From positions 1 to 64,000 of the forward strand of contig JAEIOD010000016.1 in assembly GCA_016342415.1 (NCBI GenBank): a stretch of DNA of 64,000 bases. The letters are read 5' to 3'. The position numbers and the translations under genes were made by a program. Within the stretch, counting starts at the first letter, position 1. Every line of letters begins with the position of its first letter. The stretch is from Clostridiales bacterium. GTDB lineage: Bacteria > Bacillota > Clostridia > Peptostreptococcales > Acidaminobacteraceae. Shown piece by piece: positions 46,215-55,330 of the stretch. The notes under the pieces were generated by a model. The model ran no database searches. It saw only the letters and a program-made list of their open reading frames with translations, and was not told the origin of the DNA.

Positions 46215-47993
46215 ATGTTTAAAAAATCATTGATACTGTTATTAGTATTAGTTATGGTTCTTTCAGTAGCTTTAACAGGTTGCGGTGGAAACAATAACGA
46301 GGTTGCTAATGCAGGCGAAGAAACAAACGCTGTAGAAAACACAGAGAATACTACAGAAAATAATACAACTGAAGAAACTACAGTTGATGCTGAAGCTGAA
46401 AGACAAGCTGAATTAGCTGCTATGGCAGAAGCTAACCCAGCAATCAGAAGAGGTAACGTATTAACAGTTGGTATGTCATCATTTGATGGTGAGTTCAACC
46501 CAATCCTTTCTGACTCAGTATACGATTCAAACGTATGTGATTTAGTATTCAACGGTTTGGTAAAAGTTAATAAGAACGCTGAATTTGAAGCTGACTTGGC
46601 AACTTGGGAAGTTTCTGAAGATAACTTAACTTATACATTCAGCATTACTCCAGGCGTTAAGTTCCACAATGGAACAGAGTTAACTTCTAGAGACGTTGAG
46701 TTTACATTTTTAACAATTGCTAGTCCTGATTATATCGGTTCTAGAGGATCTGCAGTATCTGATATCGTTGGCGTTAAGGCGTTCAGAGCTGGAGAAACTG
46801 ATACAGTTGAAGGTATCAACGTAATCGATGATTACACGATCGCGTTTACTATTGAAGAGCCAAATGTGGCTAAGATTACTGATTTTGGTTATGGAATCTT
46901 ATCAGCTGATTACTATGCTTGGGATAATTTCGAGCAATTCGCTGAATTAAGTTCTGCTCCAATGGGTACAGGACCAATGAAGTTTGAAGTATTTGAAGTT
47001 GGACAATATGTTCAATTTACTACAAATGATGATTACTTCTTAGGAAAAGCAAATATTGATGGTGTTATCTTTAAGGTAGTTCCAGATGCTACAGTTGCTG
47101 CAGCAGTTAATGCTGGTGATGTGGATATCGCAGGTGTTTCTGCTAACTTAGAAAACTATGATACAATGACTGAGTCAGGAATCGCTGAAGTACAAGAATA
47201 CTTAGGAAACTCTTACAGATACATCGGATTCAACTTAAGATTAGACAAATTCTCTGATAAGAGAGTTAGACAAGCATTATGGTATGGTCTTAACTTAAAA
47301 GACTTTATCGACGCTCAATGGGAAGGTTTTGCTGCTCCATGTCTAGGACCTATTTCTCCAGTATCTTGGGCTTATCCTGATACTTCAGAATTAACTTCTT
47401 ATGACTACAACCCAGAAAAAGCGGCTGCTTTATTAGAAGAAGCTGGTTGGGCTGATACAGATGGCGACGGAATCTTAGATAAAGATGGCGAAAAATTATC
47501 AATCGTATGGACTTCATACAATGATGTTGACTGGCCTCTAAACTTAATCGCAGTTGCTAAAGAGAACTGGGGAGCATTAGGTGTTGAACTTGAAGGTTTA
47601 TTAATGGAATTTGCTGCAGTTGCTGATTTAGTTTACGAAAAGCAAGATTTCGAAATGTACAACATGGGTTGGTCTTTAGCAGTTGATCCAGATCCAACAC
47701 AAATCTTTGGAGAAGACGCTGACGTTCTTGGCGGATTCAATGCTATTGGTTTCCACCACGAAAGAGCTAACGAGATCTTCAGATTAGCTAACAAAGAATA
47801 TGACCAAGCTAAGAGAGCTGAATTATATCAAGAGTGGGCTAAAATTGCTAACGAAGAAGTACCTTACTTATTCGTTTCAATCGGTACTGTTATCAATGGT
47901 GTTAACAACAGAGTTCATAATTTAGAGTTAGATACATTTGATACTTTCATTTCTCAAATCTTAGATATCGAATTAGATTACCTAGCTGAATAA
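46215..47993 (+). CDS. oppA: Oligopeptide-binding lipoprotein, copy 4 (next to oppBCDF)
   Basis: Family-5 binding protein of 592 residues. Lipobox LTGCGG (Cys22-23), glutamate/asparagine/threonine-rich linker, binding domain from RGNVLTVGMSSFDGEFNPIL. The C-terminal half is nearly identical to copies 1 and 2 and shows the DTDGDGILDKDGEK calcium-loop-like stretch common to them. Its own promoter lies at 46098; the leader and first codons are close copies of those of copy 1. It is the binding-protein gene nearest the permease genes and so the likeliest original oppA. Confidence 0.92.
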   Translation: MFKKSLILLLVLVMVLSVALTGCGGNNNEVANAGEETNAVENTENTTENNTTEETTVDAEAERQAELAAMAEANPAIRRGNVLTVGMSSFDGEFNPILSDSVYDSNVCDLVFNGLVKVNKNAEFEADLATWEVSEDNLTYTFSITPGVKFHNGTELTSRDVEFTFLTIASPDYIGSRGSAVSDIVGVKAFRAGETDTVEGINVIDDYTIAFTIEEPNVAKITDFGYGILSADYYAWDNFEQFAELSSAPMGTGPMKFEVFEVGQYVQFTTNDDYFLGKANIDGVIFKVVPDATVAAAVNAGDVDIAGVSANLENYDTMTESGIAEVQEYLGNSYRYIGFNLRLDKFSDKRVRQALWYGLNLKDFIDAQWEGFAAPCLGPISPVSWAYPDTSELTSYDYNPEKAAALLEEAGWADTDGDGILDKDGEKLSIVWTSYNDVDWPLNLIAVAKENWGALGVELEGLLMEFAAVADLVYEKQDFEMYNMGWSLAVDPDPTQIFGEDADVLGGFNAIGFHHERANEIFRLANKEYDQAKRAELYQEWAKIANEEVPYLFVSIGTVINGVNNRVHNLELDTFDTFISQILDIELDYLAE

Positions 47994-48025
47994 TTAACTA
48001 ATTAAAATTTAAAGAAACATTACTT

Positions 48026-48052
48026 TATAGCCCGGCATAATGCCGGGCTATA
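48026..48052 (+). terminator. Hairpin between oppA4 and oppB
   Basis: TATAGCCCGGCA / TGCCGGGCTATA is a strong stem, but it is followed by TAAATG, not a T run. It probably lowers, rather than blocks, transcription into oppB and protects the oppA mRNA. A TATAAT-like hexamer at about 48124 has no good -35. Confidence 0.5.
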
Positions 48053-48256
48053 TAAATGTAAAGAAAATGTTAAAGAATATTAATTTTTTATTAACAGTAA
48101 TAAATATTTCTACACTAAATGTGTATATAATAAAACACACATGGGTCTTTGAATATGTTATTCTTAAATAGAATCATTTGTAACATATATATAGTTTTTA
48201 TATAGTTTCAAATAACAACATATTATAAGGAAGTATAACTTTGGGGAGGTAAAAAA

Positions 48257-49225
48257 ATGAGAACTTTTCTGATCAGGAGATTTTTGCAACTGATCCCTGT
48301 AATTTTCATGATTACGATCGCTGTTTATTTCATGAACGCTGCAGCGCCAGGTGATCCAACATCTAAAATGATGGACCCTAACATGACAGTTGAAGAAAAA
48401 CAGAGATTAAGAGAAAAATTCGATTTAGACAAGAGTGTAATCGAGCGATATGCTGCATGGGTTTCTGAGTTAGTGTTCCACCAAAACTTGGGTCATTCAA
48501 CTGCATATGGACAACCAGTTACAAAGGTAATCCAATTGTACATGTGGAATACATTTGTATTATCAGCTACGGCTTTATTAATTAGTATACTAATTGGTAT
48601 TCCGGCAGGTATAGTGTCCGCCACGAAACAGTACTCTTTATTCGATAACGCAGTAACGGTATTTGCATTTGCAGGTCGTTCAGTACCGGCATTCTTCTTT
48701 GGTTTAATGTTAATCAAAGTGTTTGCAATTGATTTAGGTTGGTTCCCGATTTCAGGTATGGCAGAACCAGGCTCTAAAGACATAGGTACTTGGCATTATA
48801 TGAAAGATGTAATGTATCACATGGTATTACCAGCATTAGTACTTGGATTACCAGGTGCAGCAGGTTACATGAGATTTACAAGAACGGCTATGCTTGAAGT
48901 AATTAGACAAGACTATGTTAGAACAGCAAGATCTAAAGGTTTAGCTGAGAAAGTTGTAATTTACAAGCATGCACTTAGAAATGCTTTAATTCCAATTATC
49001 ACTTTATTGGGCTTCGCTTTACCAGGACTATTTGGTGGTGCAATCATCACTGAAAAATTATTTGCTTGGCCAGGTCTAGGTACAATTGCTTTTAAAGCTG
49101 TTACAGATAGAGATTATCCTTTATTAATGGGTACAACTTTATTCTTCTCTATTTTAACATTAACAGGTAACTTACTAGCGGATATTTGCTATGGTTTAGC
49201 TGATCCAAGAATTAAGTACAACTAA
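48257..49225 (+). CDS. oppB: Oligopeptide ABC transporter permease OppB
   Basis: Membrane subunit of 322 residues with about six helices, the first at residues 8-28. The coupling-helix signature is in EVIRQDYVRTARSKGLAE followed by HALRNALIPIIT, as in all OppB/DppB permeases. GGGGAGG precedes the ATG. It is 13 bases from oppC. Unlike OppC here, its length is normal. Confidence 0.95.
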   Translation: MRTFLIRRFLQLIPVIFMITIAVYFMNAAAPGDPTSKMMDPNMTVEEKQRLREKFDLDKSVIERYAAWVSELVFHQNLGHSTAYGQPVTKVIQLYMWNTFVLSATALLISILIGIPAGIVSATKQYSLFDNAVTVFAFAGRSVPAFFFGLMLIKVFAIDLGWFPISGMAEPGSKDIGTWHYMKDVMYHMVLPALVLGLPGAAGYMRFTRTAMLEVIRQDYVRTARSKGLAEKVVIYKHALRNALIPIITLLGFALPGLFGGAIITEKLFAWPGLGTIAFKAVTDRDYPLLMGTTLFFSILTLTGNLLADICYGLADPRIKYN

Positions 49226-49238
49226 GGGGGGGAAGAAA

Positions 49239-51092
49239 ATGGTAGAAAACAAAAAAGCTCCAGAACAAGAGCAAGATGTTAGAACAAAAATTGAATCACC
49301 ATGGACTGTCTCTTTTAGAAGACTTAAGAAAAACAAAATGGCTTTAGTTTCATTAATAATATTAGTTGTTTTATCGACATTTGCAATCATAGCGCCGATA
49401 GTAACACCTTTCCATTACAATGAAGGTAACATGCCTGCTGGTAATATGCCTTGGAGATTAGATGTATATGAGTATGATTGGGAATTACCTGAAGAAGGTG
49501 TTTCTGGTAGTTATATAACAGTAAGACCAAATGACCATACGATTCATTTCTTAGATGACAATGGTAAATTTGTATTCAAAGAAGAACAAAAATCACAAGT
49601 TTCGACAGCTGATGATCCTGATATGAAGAGAGTTTACTTATCATTACATGATGAAGTTGAGCCGTCTACATTTACTGTGAAGTCAGATGAAACGGGTAAA
49701 ACATATATGTTCAGAGGAGATGACTTCACTTTAAGAGAAGTTGTTCAAGTAGAAGGTAACTTTATGGACTTCGTAGCTGACATAGAATCAGTTGAGTATG
49801 ATTTTGAAAATGCTTATGCTAAGTACGAGGCAAATGGGGATGTCATTGAAGTTAACTTTGCTGATGCTGTTAATCCAACGTTTATCGTAAATGGATTGGA
49901 GTATTTACTAAATGAAGATTTAAGCTTCCATTCTATTAAAGTTGATGATACGACTTATTACACAATTCGTGATGATAAAGAAGTTGCAATTGTTAATGTA
50001 GAAGGTGAAAAAGTTACAGTAGCTGAGAGATTAGCTCCAGTTGAAGTTAATACAGAAGAACAATATGTTCGTTATGAAGTTAATGGTGATGTAATTGAAC
50101 TAGCTCAAAAGAAAATGGGTCTTAAGACAGTTTCTGTTGTTACTTATAATGGTACTGTTCACAATGAGGAAAGTTCTAATAGAAGAACTGATGCATTAGA
50201 AGAAGAAGATGTTTCTGATTCAGTATCTGCTGAGTATAAGCAATTACAAAAAGACCACGATAAATTTAACAAATTAGCAGATAGAAAGAAAACTTATGCA
50301 ATCTACCACATTAATGGTCAAGAGATGATTATTGACTGGAGTGAGGAAGATGAAGATGGTTTAATTACGATTACTGCTGATGGTGAATTCTTAGAACAAG
50401 ATAGAAAAGGTAACAAATCATATATTTTAGGTACAGATAAAATTGGTAGATGTATTTACACTAGATTAGTTTACGGTGGAAGAATTTCACTTTCAGTTGG
50501 TTTGGTTGCAACAACTATCAACGTATTCTTAGGATTACTAATCGGTTCCATTTCTGGTTACTATGGTGGTATTGTAGATTCAATCATCATGAGACTTACA
50601 GAAGTAGTAATGGCATTCCCATTCTTACTTATCTGTATTACTATGTCAGTAATCTTAGGACCAAGTATTTACAATGTAATGTTAATCATCGGTTTGCTTG
50701 GCTGGCCAGGTATTTCAAGAATGATTCGTGCCCAAATCCTTTCATTAAGAGAACAAGAGTTTATGGAAGCAGCTACGGCATTAGGTATTAAAGACAGTAA
50801 CAAAATTACGCGCCACTTATGGCCAAACGTAATGGCAATGATCATTGTTTATGCGACATTAGGTATGTCAGGAGCAATCCTTTCAGAAGCAGGTTTATCT
50901 TTCCTTGGTCTTGGTGTTCAACCACCTAAAGCATCATGGGGTAACATGTTATCTAACTTAACGCAAAAGCAAATTGAGTCTATGCCATGGTTATGGATTC
51001 CAGCTGGTTTAGCTATCTTTGTTACAGTAATGAGCTTTAACATCCTTGGTGACGGTTTAAGAGATGCACTAGATCCAAAACTTAAAAAATAA
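49239..51092 (+). CDS. oppC: Oligopeptide ABC transporter permease OppC with large extracellular insertion
   Basis: Permease of 617 residues, about twice the usual 300. After a normal cytoplasmic start and first membrane helix (about 33-56), about 330 residues (62-390) of polar, beta-rich sequence are inserted before the conserved YILGTDKIGRCIYTRLVYGG. The rest is ordinary, with the coupling motif LREQEFMEAATALGIKDSNKI and five helices. The insert shows repeated YxxYEVNGDVIE-like units (near residues 190, 280 and 360), suggesting internal duplication. By topology it should sit outside the cell, where it may contact the binding proteins. AAGGGGGG precedes the ATG. Confidence 0.92.
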   Translation: MVENKKAPEQEQDVRTKIESPWTVSFRRLKKNKMALVSLIILVVLSTFAIIAPIVTPFHYNEGNMPAGNMPWRLDVYEYDWELPEEGVSGSYITVRPNDHTIHFLDDNGKFVFKEEQKSQVSTADDPDMKRVYLSLHDEVEPSTFTVKSDETGKTYMFRGDDFTLREVVQVEGNFMDFVADIESVEYDFENAYAKYEANGDVIEVNFADAVNPTFIVNGLEYLLNEDLSFHSIKVDDTTYYTIRDDKEVAIVNVEGEKVTVAERLAPVEVNTEEQYVRYEVNGDVIELAQKKMGLKTVSVVTYNGTVHNEESSNRRTDALEEEDVSDSVSAEYKQLQKDHDKFNKLADRKKTYAIYHINGQEMIIDWSEEDEDGLITITADGEFLEQDRKGNKSYILGTDKIGRCIYTRLVYGGRISLSVGLVATTINVFLGLLIGSISGYYGGIVDSIIMRLTEVVMAFPFLLICITMSVILGPSIYNVMLIIGLLGWPGISRMIRAQILSLREQEFMEAATALGIKDSNKITRHLWPNVMAMIIVYATLGMSGAILSEAGLSFLGLGVQPPKASWGNMLSNLTQKQIESMPWLWIPAGLAIFVTVMSFNILGDGLRDALDPKLKK

Positions 51093-51107
51093 TGGAGGTG
51101 AAAGGGA

Positions 51108-52091
51108 ATGTCTAAAAAAGTACTAGAAGTAAAAGGTTTAAAAACGTATTTCTATACTGAGGGTGGTTGTGTTAAAGCAATTGACGGTGTTGACTTTCAT
51201 GTAAATGAAGGTGAAACATTAGGTATAGTAGGTGAGTCTGGATGCGGTAAGAGTGTTACATCTATGTCCGTATTAAGATTAGTTCCGAATCCTCCAGGAG
51301 TTATTGAAGAAGGTGAAATCACTTTTGAAGGAAAGAAAATCTTAGAATTAAGTGAATCGGAAATGAGATCGATTAGAGGAAATGATATCTCTATGATATT
51401 CCAGGAACCAATGACTTCACTTAACCCAGTATTTACTGTAGGTTTTCAATTAAATGAAGTTTTAATGCTTCATAAAGGTTTAAGTAAAGAAGAAGCAAGA
51501 AAAGAAAGTATTGCTTTATTAGATACAGTTGGTATTCCAAGAGCTGACGAAGTAATTGATGATTACCCGTTTGCATTATCAGGTGGTATGAGACAGAGAG
51601 TTATGATCGCTATGGCGCTTGCATGTTCTCCAAAACTTCTTATCGCAGATGAGCCAACAACAGCGCTTGATGTAACAATTCAAGCACAGGTTCTTGAACT
51701 AATGAAGAACTTACAAAAAGATTACAACACAGCTATTATGTTTATCACGCATGACCTTAACGTTATCGCAGAAGTTGCTGATAGAGTTATCGTAATGTAT
51801 GCTGGTAGAGTAGTTGAAGAAGCAGATGTATTTGACTTATTTGATGAGGCGATGCATCCTTACACAATTGGATTAATGAATTCTAAGCCTGATATGGGTA
51901 CAAATGGTGATGAATTATATGCAATTCCAGGTACTGTACCAAATCCACTGTTTAGACCTGTAGGTTGTCAATTCAACACTAGATGTGAAAAGACTATGGA
52001 TATTTGTTTCAAGGAAGATGCTCCGTTACTTAACTTACCTAACGGTAGAAAAGTAAGATGCTGGTTATATGACAAAGGGGGAAATAAATAA
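51108..52091 (+). CDS. oppD: Oligopeptide ABC transporter ATP-binding protein OppD
   Basis: ATPase subunit of 327 residues. Walker [11 protein letters not shown] loop [12 protein letters not shown], signature LSGGMRQR, Walker [13 protein letters not shown] and the H loop FITHDLN are all intact. The C-terminal oligopeptide-transporter extension with four cysteine-like ligand positions ([12 protein letters not shown]...RCW) is present; in relatives it can bind an iron-sulfur cluster. AATGGAGGTGAAAG precedes the start. Its last base is shared with the oppF start, so translation is coupled. Confidence 0.95.
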   Translation: MSKKVLEVKGLKTYFYTEGGCVKAIDGVDFHVNEGETLGIVGESGCGKSVTSMSVLRLVPNPPGVIEEGEITFEGKKILELSESEMRSIRGNDISMIFQEPMTSLNPVFTVGFQLNEVLMLHKGLSKEEARKESIALLDTVGIPRADEVIDDYPFALSGGMRQRVMIAMALACSPKLLIADEPTTALDVTIQAQVLELMKNLQKDYNTAIMFITHDLNVIAEVADRVIVMYAGRVVEEADVFDLFDEAMHPYTIGLMNSKPDMGTNGDELYAIPGTVPNPLFRPVGCQFNTRCEKTMDICFKEDAPLLNLPNGRKVRCWLYDKGGNK

Positions 52092-53077
52092 TGAGTAATG
52101 TAGAAAATCAACCTATTATTCGTGTTGAAGGTCTTAAAAAGCATTTCCCAATTAGAGGTGGCGTTACAAGAAAAGTTGTAGGTCATGTTAGAGCCGTTGA
52201 TGGATTATCTTTTGATATTGAAGCAGGCGAGACTCTTGGTCTTGTTGGTGAGTCTGGTTGTGGTAAATCAACAACTGGTAGAACTTTAATCAGATTACTT
52301 GATGCGACTGAAGGTAAAGTAATTTATCAAGGTCAAAATATCATGGAATTATCTAAAAAAGAAATGAGAGAACTTAGAACTGAAGTTCAAATCATATTCC
52401 AGGATCCGTATTCTTCTCTTAACCCTAGAATGACAGTTGGTGAAATTGTTGGTGAAGCGTTAAAAGAGCATGGATTATTTAAAGGCAAAGAATTACAAAA
52501 TAAAGTTACAGAAACAATTGTTAAATGTGGTTTATCTCCTTATCATATTAAGAGATACCCTCATGAGTTTTCTGGTGGACAAAGACAAAGAATAGGTATT
52601 GCTAGAGCATTGGCTTTGGATCCTAAGTTTGTTGTTTGTGATGAAGCAGTATCTGCACTTGATGTATCAATTCAAGCTCAGGTAATCAACTTATTAAAAG
52701 ACTTGCAAAATGAAATGGATTTAACATACTTATTCATTTCGCATGACTTATCTGTAGTTAGATTCATTTCAGATAGAATAGCTGTAATGTACTTAGGTAA
52801 TATAGTTGAATTAGCTGAAAAGGATGAAATGTTCAATCGTCCTAAGCATCCATATACACAAGCTTTATTATCAGCTGTACCACCTTCACATCCTAGAGAT
52901 AGAAAAGAAAGAATTGTTCTGCAAGGTGACATTCCTTCACCAGCTAATCCACCGTCTGGGTGTAAATTCAGAACGCGTTGTCCTATGGCTGTAGAGAAAT
53001 GTTCTCAAGAAGTGCCTGAGTTAGTAGACTTAGGTGATAAACACTTTGTATCATGTCATTTAGTAAATGAATTATAA
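52091..53077 (+). CDS. oppF: Oligopeptide ABC transporter ATP-binding protein OppF
   Basis: Second ATPase of 328 residues. Walker [11 protein letters not shown] loop [14 protein letters not shown], signature FSGGQRQR, Walker [12 protein letters not shown] and H loop FISHDLS are present, with the C-terminal extension [14 protein letters not shown]. The start ATG overlaps the oppD stop (TAATG). Together with OppD it forms the heterodimeric motor of this peptide importer. The 3' end overlaps a small membrane-protein frame by 11 bases. Confidence 0.95.
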   Translation: MSNVENQPIIRVEGLKKHFPIRGGVTRKVVGHVRAVDGLSFDIEAGETLGLVGESGCGKSTTGRTLIRLLDATEGKVIYQGQNIMELSKKEMRELRTEVQIIFQDPYSSLNPRMTVGEIVGEALKEHGLFKGKELQNKVTETIVKCGLSPYHIKRYPHEFSGGQRQRIGIARALALDPKFVVCDEAVSALDVSIQAQVINLLKDLQNEMDLTYLFISHDLSVVRFISDRIAVMYLGNIVELAEKDEMFNRPKHPYTQALLSAVPPSHPRDRKERIVLQGDIPSPANPPSGCKFRTRCPMAVEKCSQEVPELVDLGDKHFVSCHLVNEL

Positions 53078-53258
53078 AGCAACTCATTCAGATGTTGGTC
53101 TTGATGACCAACATCTGGATATTAAAGATGAGATGGAGTTTACTTCACAGGATATCATGGCATTGATTATTGCAGCTCTACAATTTGTTTTACCAATTGT
53201 AGCACTAATCCTTACAGTACCTGCTATTCTCATGGTTTTGTTTCAAATATTTTATTAA
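53067..53258 (+). CDS. Small membrane protein at the end of the opp operon
   Basis: A 63-residue frame starting inside the oppF 3' end. It has an acidic cytoplasmic-type first half and one long hydrophobic helix (about 32-60) ending FQIFY. I do not recognise it. Evidence for coding is the tight overlap with oppF, the good amphipathic layout and the terminator 18 bases after the stop; evidence against is the weak RBS (TTAGTAAA) and lack of known homologue. If real it may stabilise or regulate the transporter. Confidence 0.55.
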   Translation: MNYKATHSDVGLDDQHLDIKDEMEFTSQDIMALIIAALQFVLPIVALILTVPAILMVLFQIFY

Positions 53259-53275
53259 CAGAATATTCTTTCTTG

Positions 53276-53307
53276 TAACTACATTATATGATGTGGTTAT
53301 TTTTTTT
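53276..53307 (+). terminator. Terminator of the opp operon
   Basis: TAACTACAT-TATATG-ATGTGGTTA stem (9 pairs) followed by eight T residues. Confidence 0.85.
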
Positions 53308-53341
53308 GAAAATCTGTGATACACTTATTTTGAGGTGACAA

Positions 53342-53896
53342 ATGAAAGAAGTTAACGAACTAATTGGAATCAATTTAAAAAAAATGCGAGAGGAACGTGG
53401 TTATAGCATCGGAAAATTATCAGAGATTGTACAAGTCAGTAAAAGTATGTTATCTCAAATAGAAAAAGGTGAAACCAATCCCTCGGTGGGTACGATTTGG
53501 AAGATTGCAAATGGTCTGAGAATTTCCTTTACATCTTTGCTAAATGAACCAACAGAAACCTTCAAAGTTGTTAGAAAATCTCAAATTAAACGATTAACAC
53601 AAGAAGATGAAAAATATGCAATATATCCATATTTTCCATATAGTTCAGATAAAAAGTTTGAAATGTATTCTGTTGAACTTGAAGCGGACTCCGAGCATTA
53701 CTCCGAAGCACATGTCAAGGGTGTTGAAGAGTATTTTATGGTCACAAAAGGAGAAATACAAGTTCAAATAGGTGTTGAAGAGATTACTTTAAATACTGGT
53801 GATGCGATTAATTTTTTAGCTGAAAAAGAACATCGTTATATCAATCAAAACAATGAAATTTCAACGGGTGTGATAATTTTATATTATAACGATTAA
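53342..53896 (+). CDS. XRE-family transcriptional regulator with cupin sensor domain
   Basis: A 184-residue regulator with an N-terminal helix-turn-helix (about 8-62, QVSKSMLSQIEKGETNPSVGTI) and a C-terminal cupin (about 110-180, with VKGVEEYFMVTKGE and LNTGDAINFLAEKEHRY). This is the layout of regulators that sense small metabolites such as amino acids or polyamines. GAGGTGACA precedes the ATG. It stands between the opp operon and the Kbl gene. An inverted repeat at 53901 overlaps the Kbl promoter just downstream, so it may control that gene. Confidence 0.88.
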   Translation: MKEVNELIGINLKKMREERGYSIGKLSEIVQVSKSMLSQIEKGETNPSVGTIWKIANGLRISFTSLLNEPTETFKVVRKSQIKRLTQEDEKYAIYPYFPYSSDKKFEMYSVELEADSEHYSEAHVKGVEEYFMVTKGEIQVQIGVEEITLNTGDAINFLAEKEHRYINQNNEISTGVIILYYND

Positions 53897-53900
53897 TTCT

Positions 53901-53939
53901 GTTCGATATATTGAACAACTGAGCAATTTATAGTACAAT
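53901..53939 (+). promoter_or_regulatory. Kbl promoter with overlapping inverted repeat
   Basis: TTGAAC (53911) and TACAAT (53934) with a 17-base spacer. GTTCGATATATTGAAC at 53901-53916 is an inverted repeat (GTTC/GAAC arms) that covers the -35 and could be an operator for the XRE-cupin protein encoded just upstream. Confidence 0.7.
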
Positions 53940-54009
53940 TGAGGTGTATTTTGAGAACAATTGTGAGAGCAATTATAATAATAAAGTGCTATGTGAAAGG
54001 AGTTCTTTA

Positions 54010-55197
54010 ATGAGTAATATTCATGATTTAAAGTATTTACAAGATAGTGTTCAGGGTTTAAAAGATCAAGGTGTTTATAGAAAACTACCAGTATTAGAGG
54101 GTGAAAATGGAGCAGAGATTATATTAAACGGAAAGTCTGTTATCAATTTATCATCTAATAACTACTTGGGATTTGCCAATCATCCAACTTTGAAAGCTGC
54201 TGCAATCAAAGCGGTTGAAAAGTACGGTGTTGGAGCAGGTGCTGTTAGAACAATCGTAGGTAACATGGATATCCATGAAGAATTGGAAGTGTTATTGGCT
54301 GAATTTAAAAGAGAAGAAGCTGCAATGGTATTCCAATCTGGTTTCAACTGTAATGCTGGTGTTATCCAAGCAATTACTACAAAAGGTGATTTAATTATTT
54401 CTGATGAGCTTAATCATGCGAGTATCATTGATGGTGTAAAACTTTCTAAAGCTGATAAGGCAATCTTTAAACATAGTGATATGGCTGATTTAAGAAGAGT
54501 TCTTGAAGAAAGAAGAAAAGACTACAATACTGTATTAATTATTACTGATGGTGTATTTAGCATGGATGGTGATTTAGCCAAATTACCTGAGATTGTTGAT
54601 TTAGCAGAGGAGTTCGAAGCATTAACATATGTAGATGATGCACATGGTTCAGGCGTATTAGGTGAGTGTGGTAGAGGTACTGTAGATCACTTTGGTTTAC
54701 ACGGTAGAGTTGATTTCTGTATTGGTACTTTGTCAAAAGGTATTGGCGTTATAGGCGGTTACTGTGCTGGTAAAAGTGTTATGAAAGAATGGTTGAGCCA
54801 CAGAGGACGTCCAATCTTATTTAGTACAGCATTACCACCTGCAGCAGTTATGCCAATTATTGAAGCAATAAAATTATTAATGAATTCAAGTGAATATACA
54901 GATAGATTATGGTCAAATGCAAGATTCTTTAAAGAAAAATTAGGCAAACTTGGATTTGATACAGGTAAAAGCGAAACACCTATTACTCCAGTTATTATTG
55001 GAGATGAGGCGAAATCTATGGAATTCTCTAGAAAATTACTAGAAAAAGGTGTTTATGTATCAGCAATTGTATTCCCAACTGTAGCCCTTGGTACTGGTAG
55101 AGTACGTTGTATGGTAACAGCAGGACATACAGAAGAGCAACTTTCAAAAGCTGTAGATGTATTTGAAGAAGTTGGTAAGGAAATGGGAATTATCTAA
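54010..55197 (+). CDS. kbl: Glycine C-acetyltransferase (2-amino-3-ketobutyrate CoA ligase) family
   Basis: PLP-dependent alpha-oxoamine synthase of 395 residues. Marks are [10 protein letters not shown], the histidine in [10 protein letters not shown] and the PLP lysine in [12 protein letters not shown]. The short N-terminus with [22 protein letters not shown] fits Kbl, which splits the threonine breakdown product to glycine and acetyl-CoA, better than BioF. I start at 54010 with GAAAGGAG ahead; the longer frame crosses the promoter. It is monocistronic with a clear terminator. In an amino acid fermenter it fits threonine/glycine use. BioF-like activity is the main alternative. Confidence 0.88.
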   Translation: MSNIHDLKYLQDSVQGLKDQGVYRKLPVLEGENGAEIILNGKSVINLSSNNYLGFANHPTLKAAAIKAVEKYGVGAGAVRTIVGNMDIHEELEVLLAEFKREEAAMVFQSGFNCNAGVIQAITTKGDLIISDELNHASIIDGVKLSKADKAIFKHSDMADLRRVLEERRKDYNTVLIITDGVFSMDGDLAKLPEIVDLAEEFEALTYVDDAHGSGVLGECGRGTVDHFGLHGRVDFCIGTLSKGIGVIGGYCAGKSVMKEWLSHRGRPILFSTALPPAAVMPIIEAIKLLMNSSEYTDRLWSNARFFKEKLGKLGFDTGKSETPITPVIIGDEAKSMEFSRKLLEKGVYVSAIVFPTVALGTGRVRCMVTAGHTEEQLSKAVDVFEEVGKEMGII

Positions 55198-55206
55198 ATG
55201 TTACTT

Positions 55207-55238
55207 AAAAGTTAGCTAAGCTAACTTTTTTTCTTTTA
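55207..55238 (+). terminator. Intrinsic terminator after kbl
   Basis: AAAAGTTAGCT / AGCTAACTTTT stem followed by TTTCTTTT. Confidence 0.85.
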
Positions 55239-55243
55239 TTTAA

Positions 55244-55330
55244 TGTTATAATATAAATTAAGTGATAGCGAAGTCAAACTTCGGGTATATAGCTATAAAG
55301 CAAATAATTAGGCTACGCAGGAGGGAATAT
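55244..55330 (+). promoter_or_regulatory. Extended -10 promoter and structured leader of cheV
   Basis: TGTTATAAT at 55244-55252 is a TGn-extended -10. The ~70-base leader then holds GAAGT-CAA-ACTTC inside a GATAGC...GCTAT outer stem and a further AGC...GGCT pair ending close to the AGGAGG. The leader looks folded but I cannot assign it to a riboswitch family. Confidence 0.5.

Noticed and set aside
48110-48140. Separate strong promoter for oppBCDF
   Set aside because: TATAAT near 48124 has no -35 at usable distance and no TGn extension; readthrough from oppA4 is simpler.
55253-55330. Firm call of a class I c-di-GMP riboswitch
   Set aside because: A few short segments fit, but the GAAA tetraloop, the GACGC core and the GCC-GGUUGCC helix are missing.
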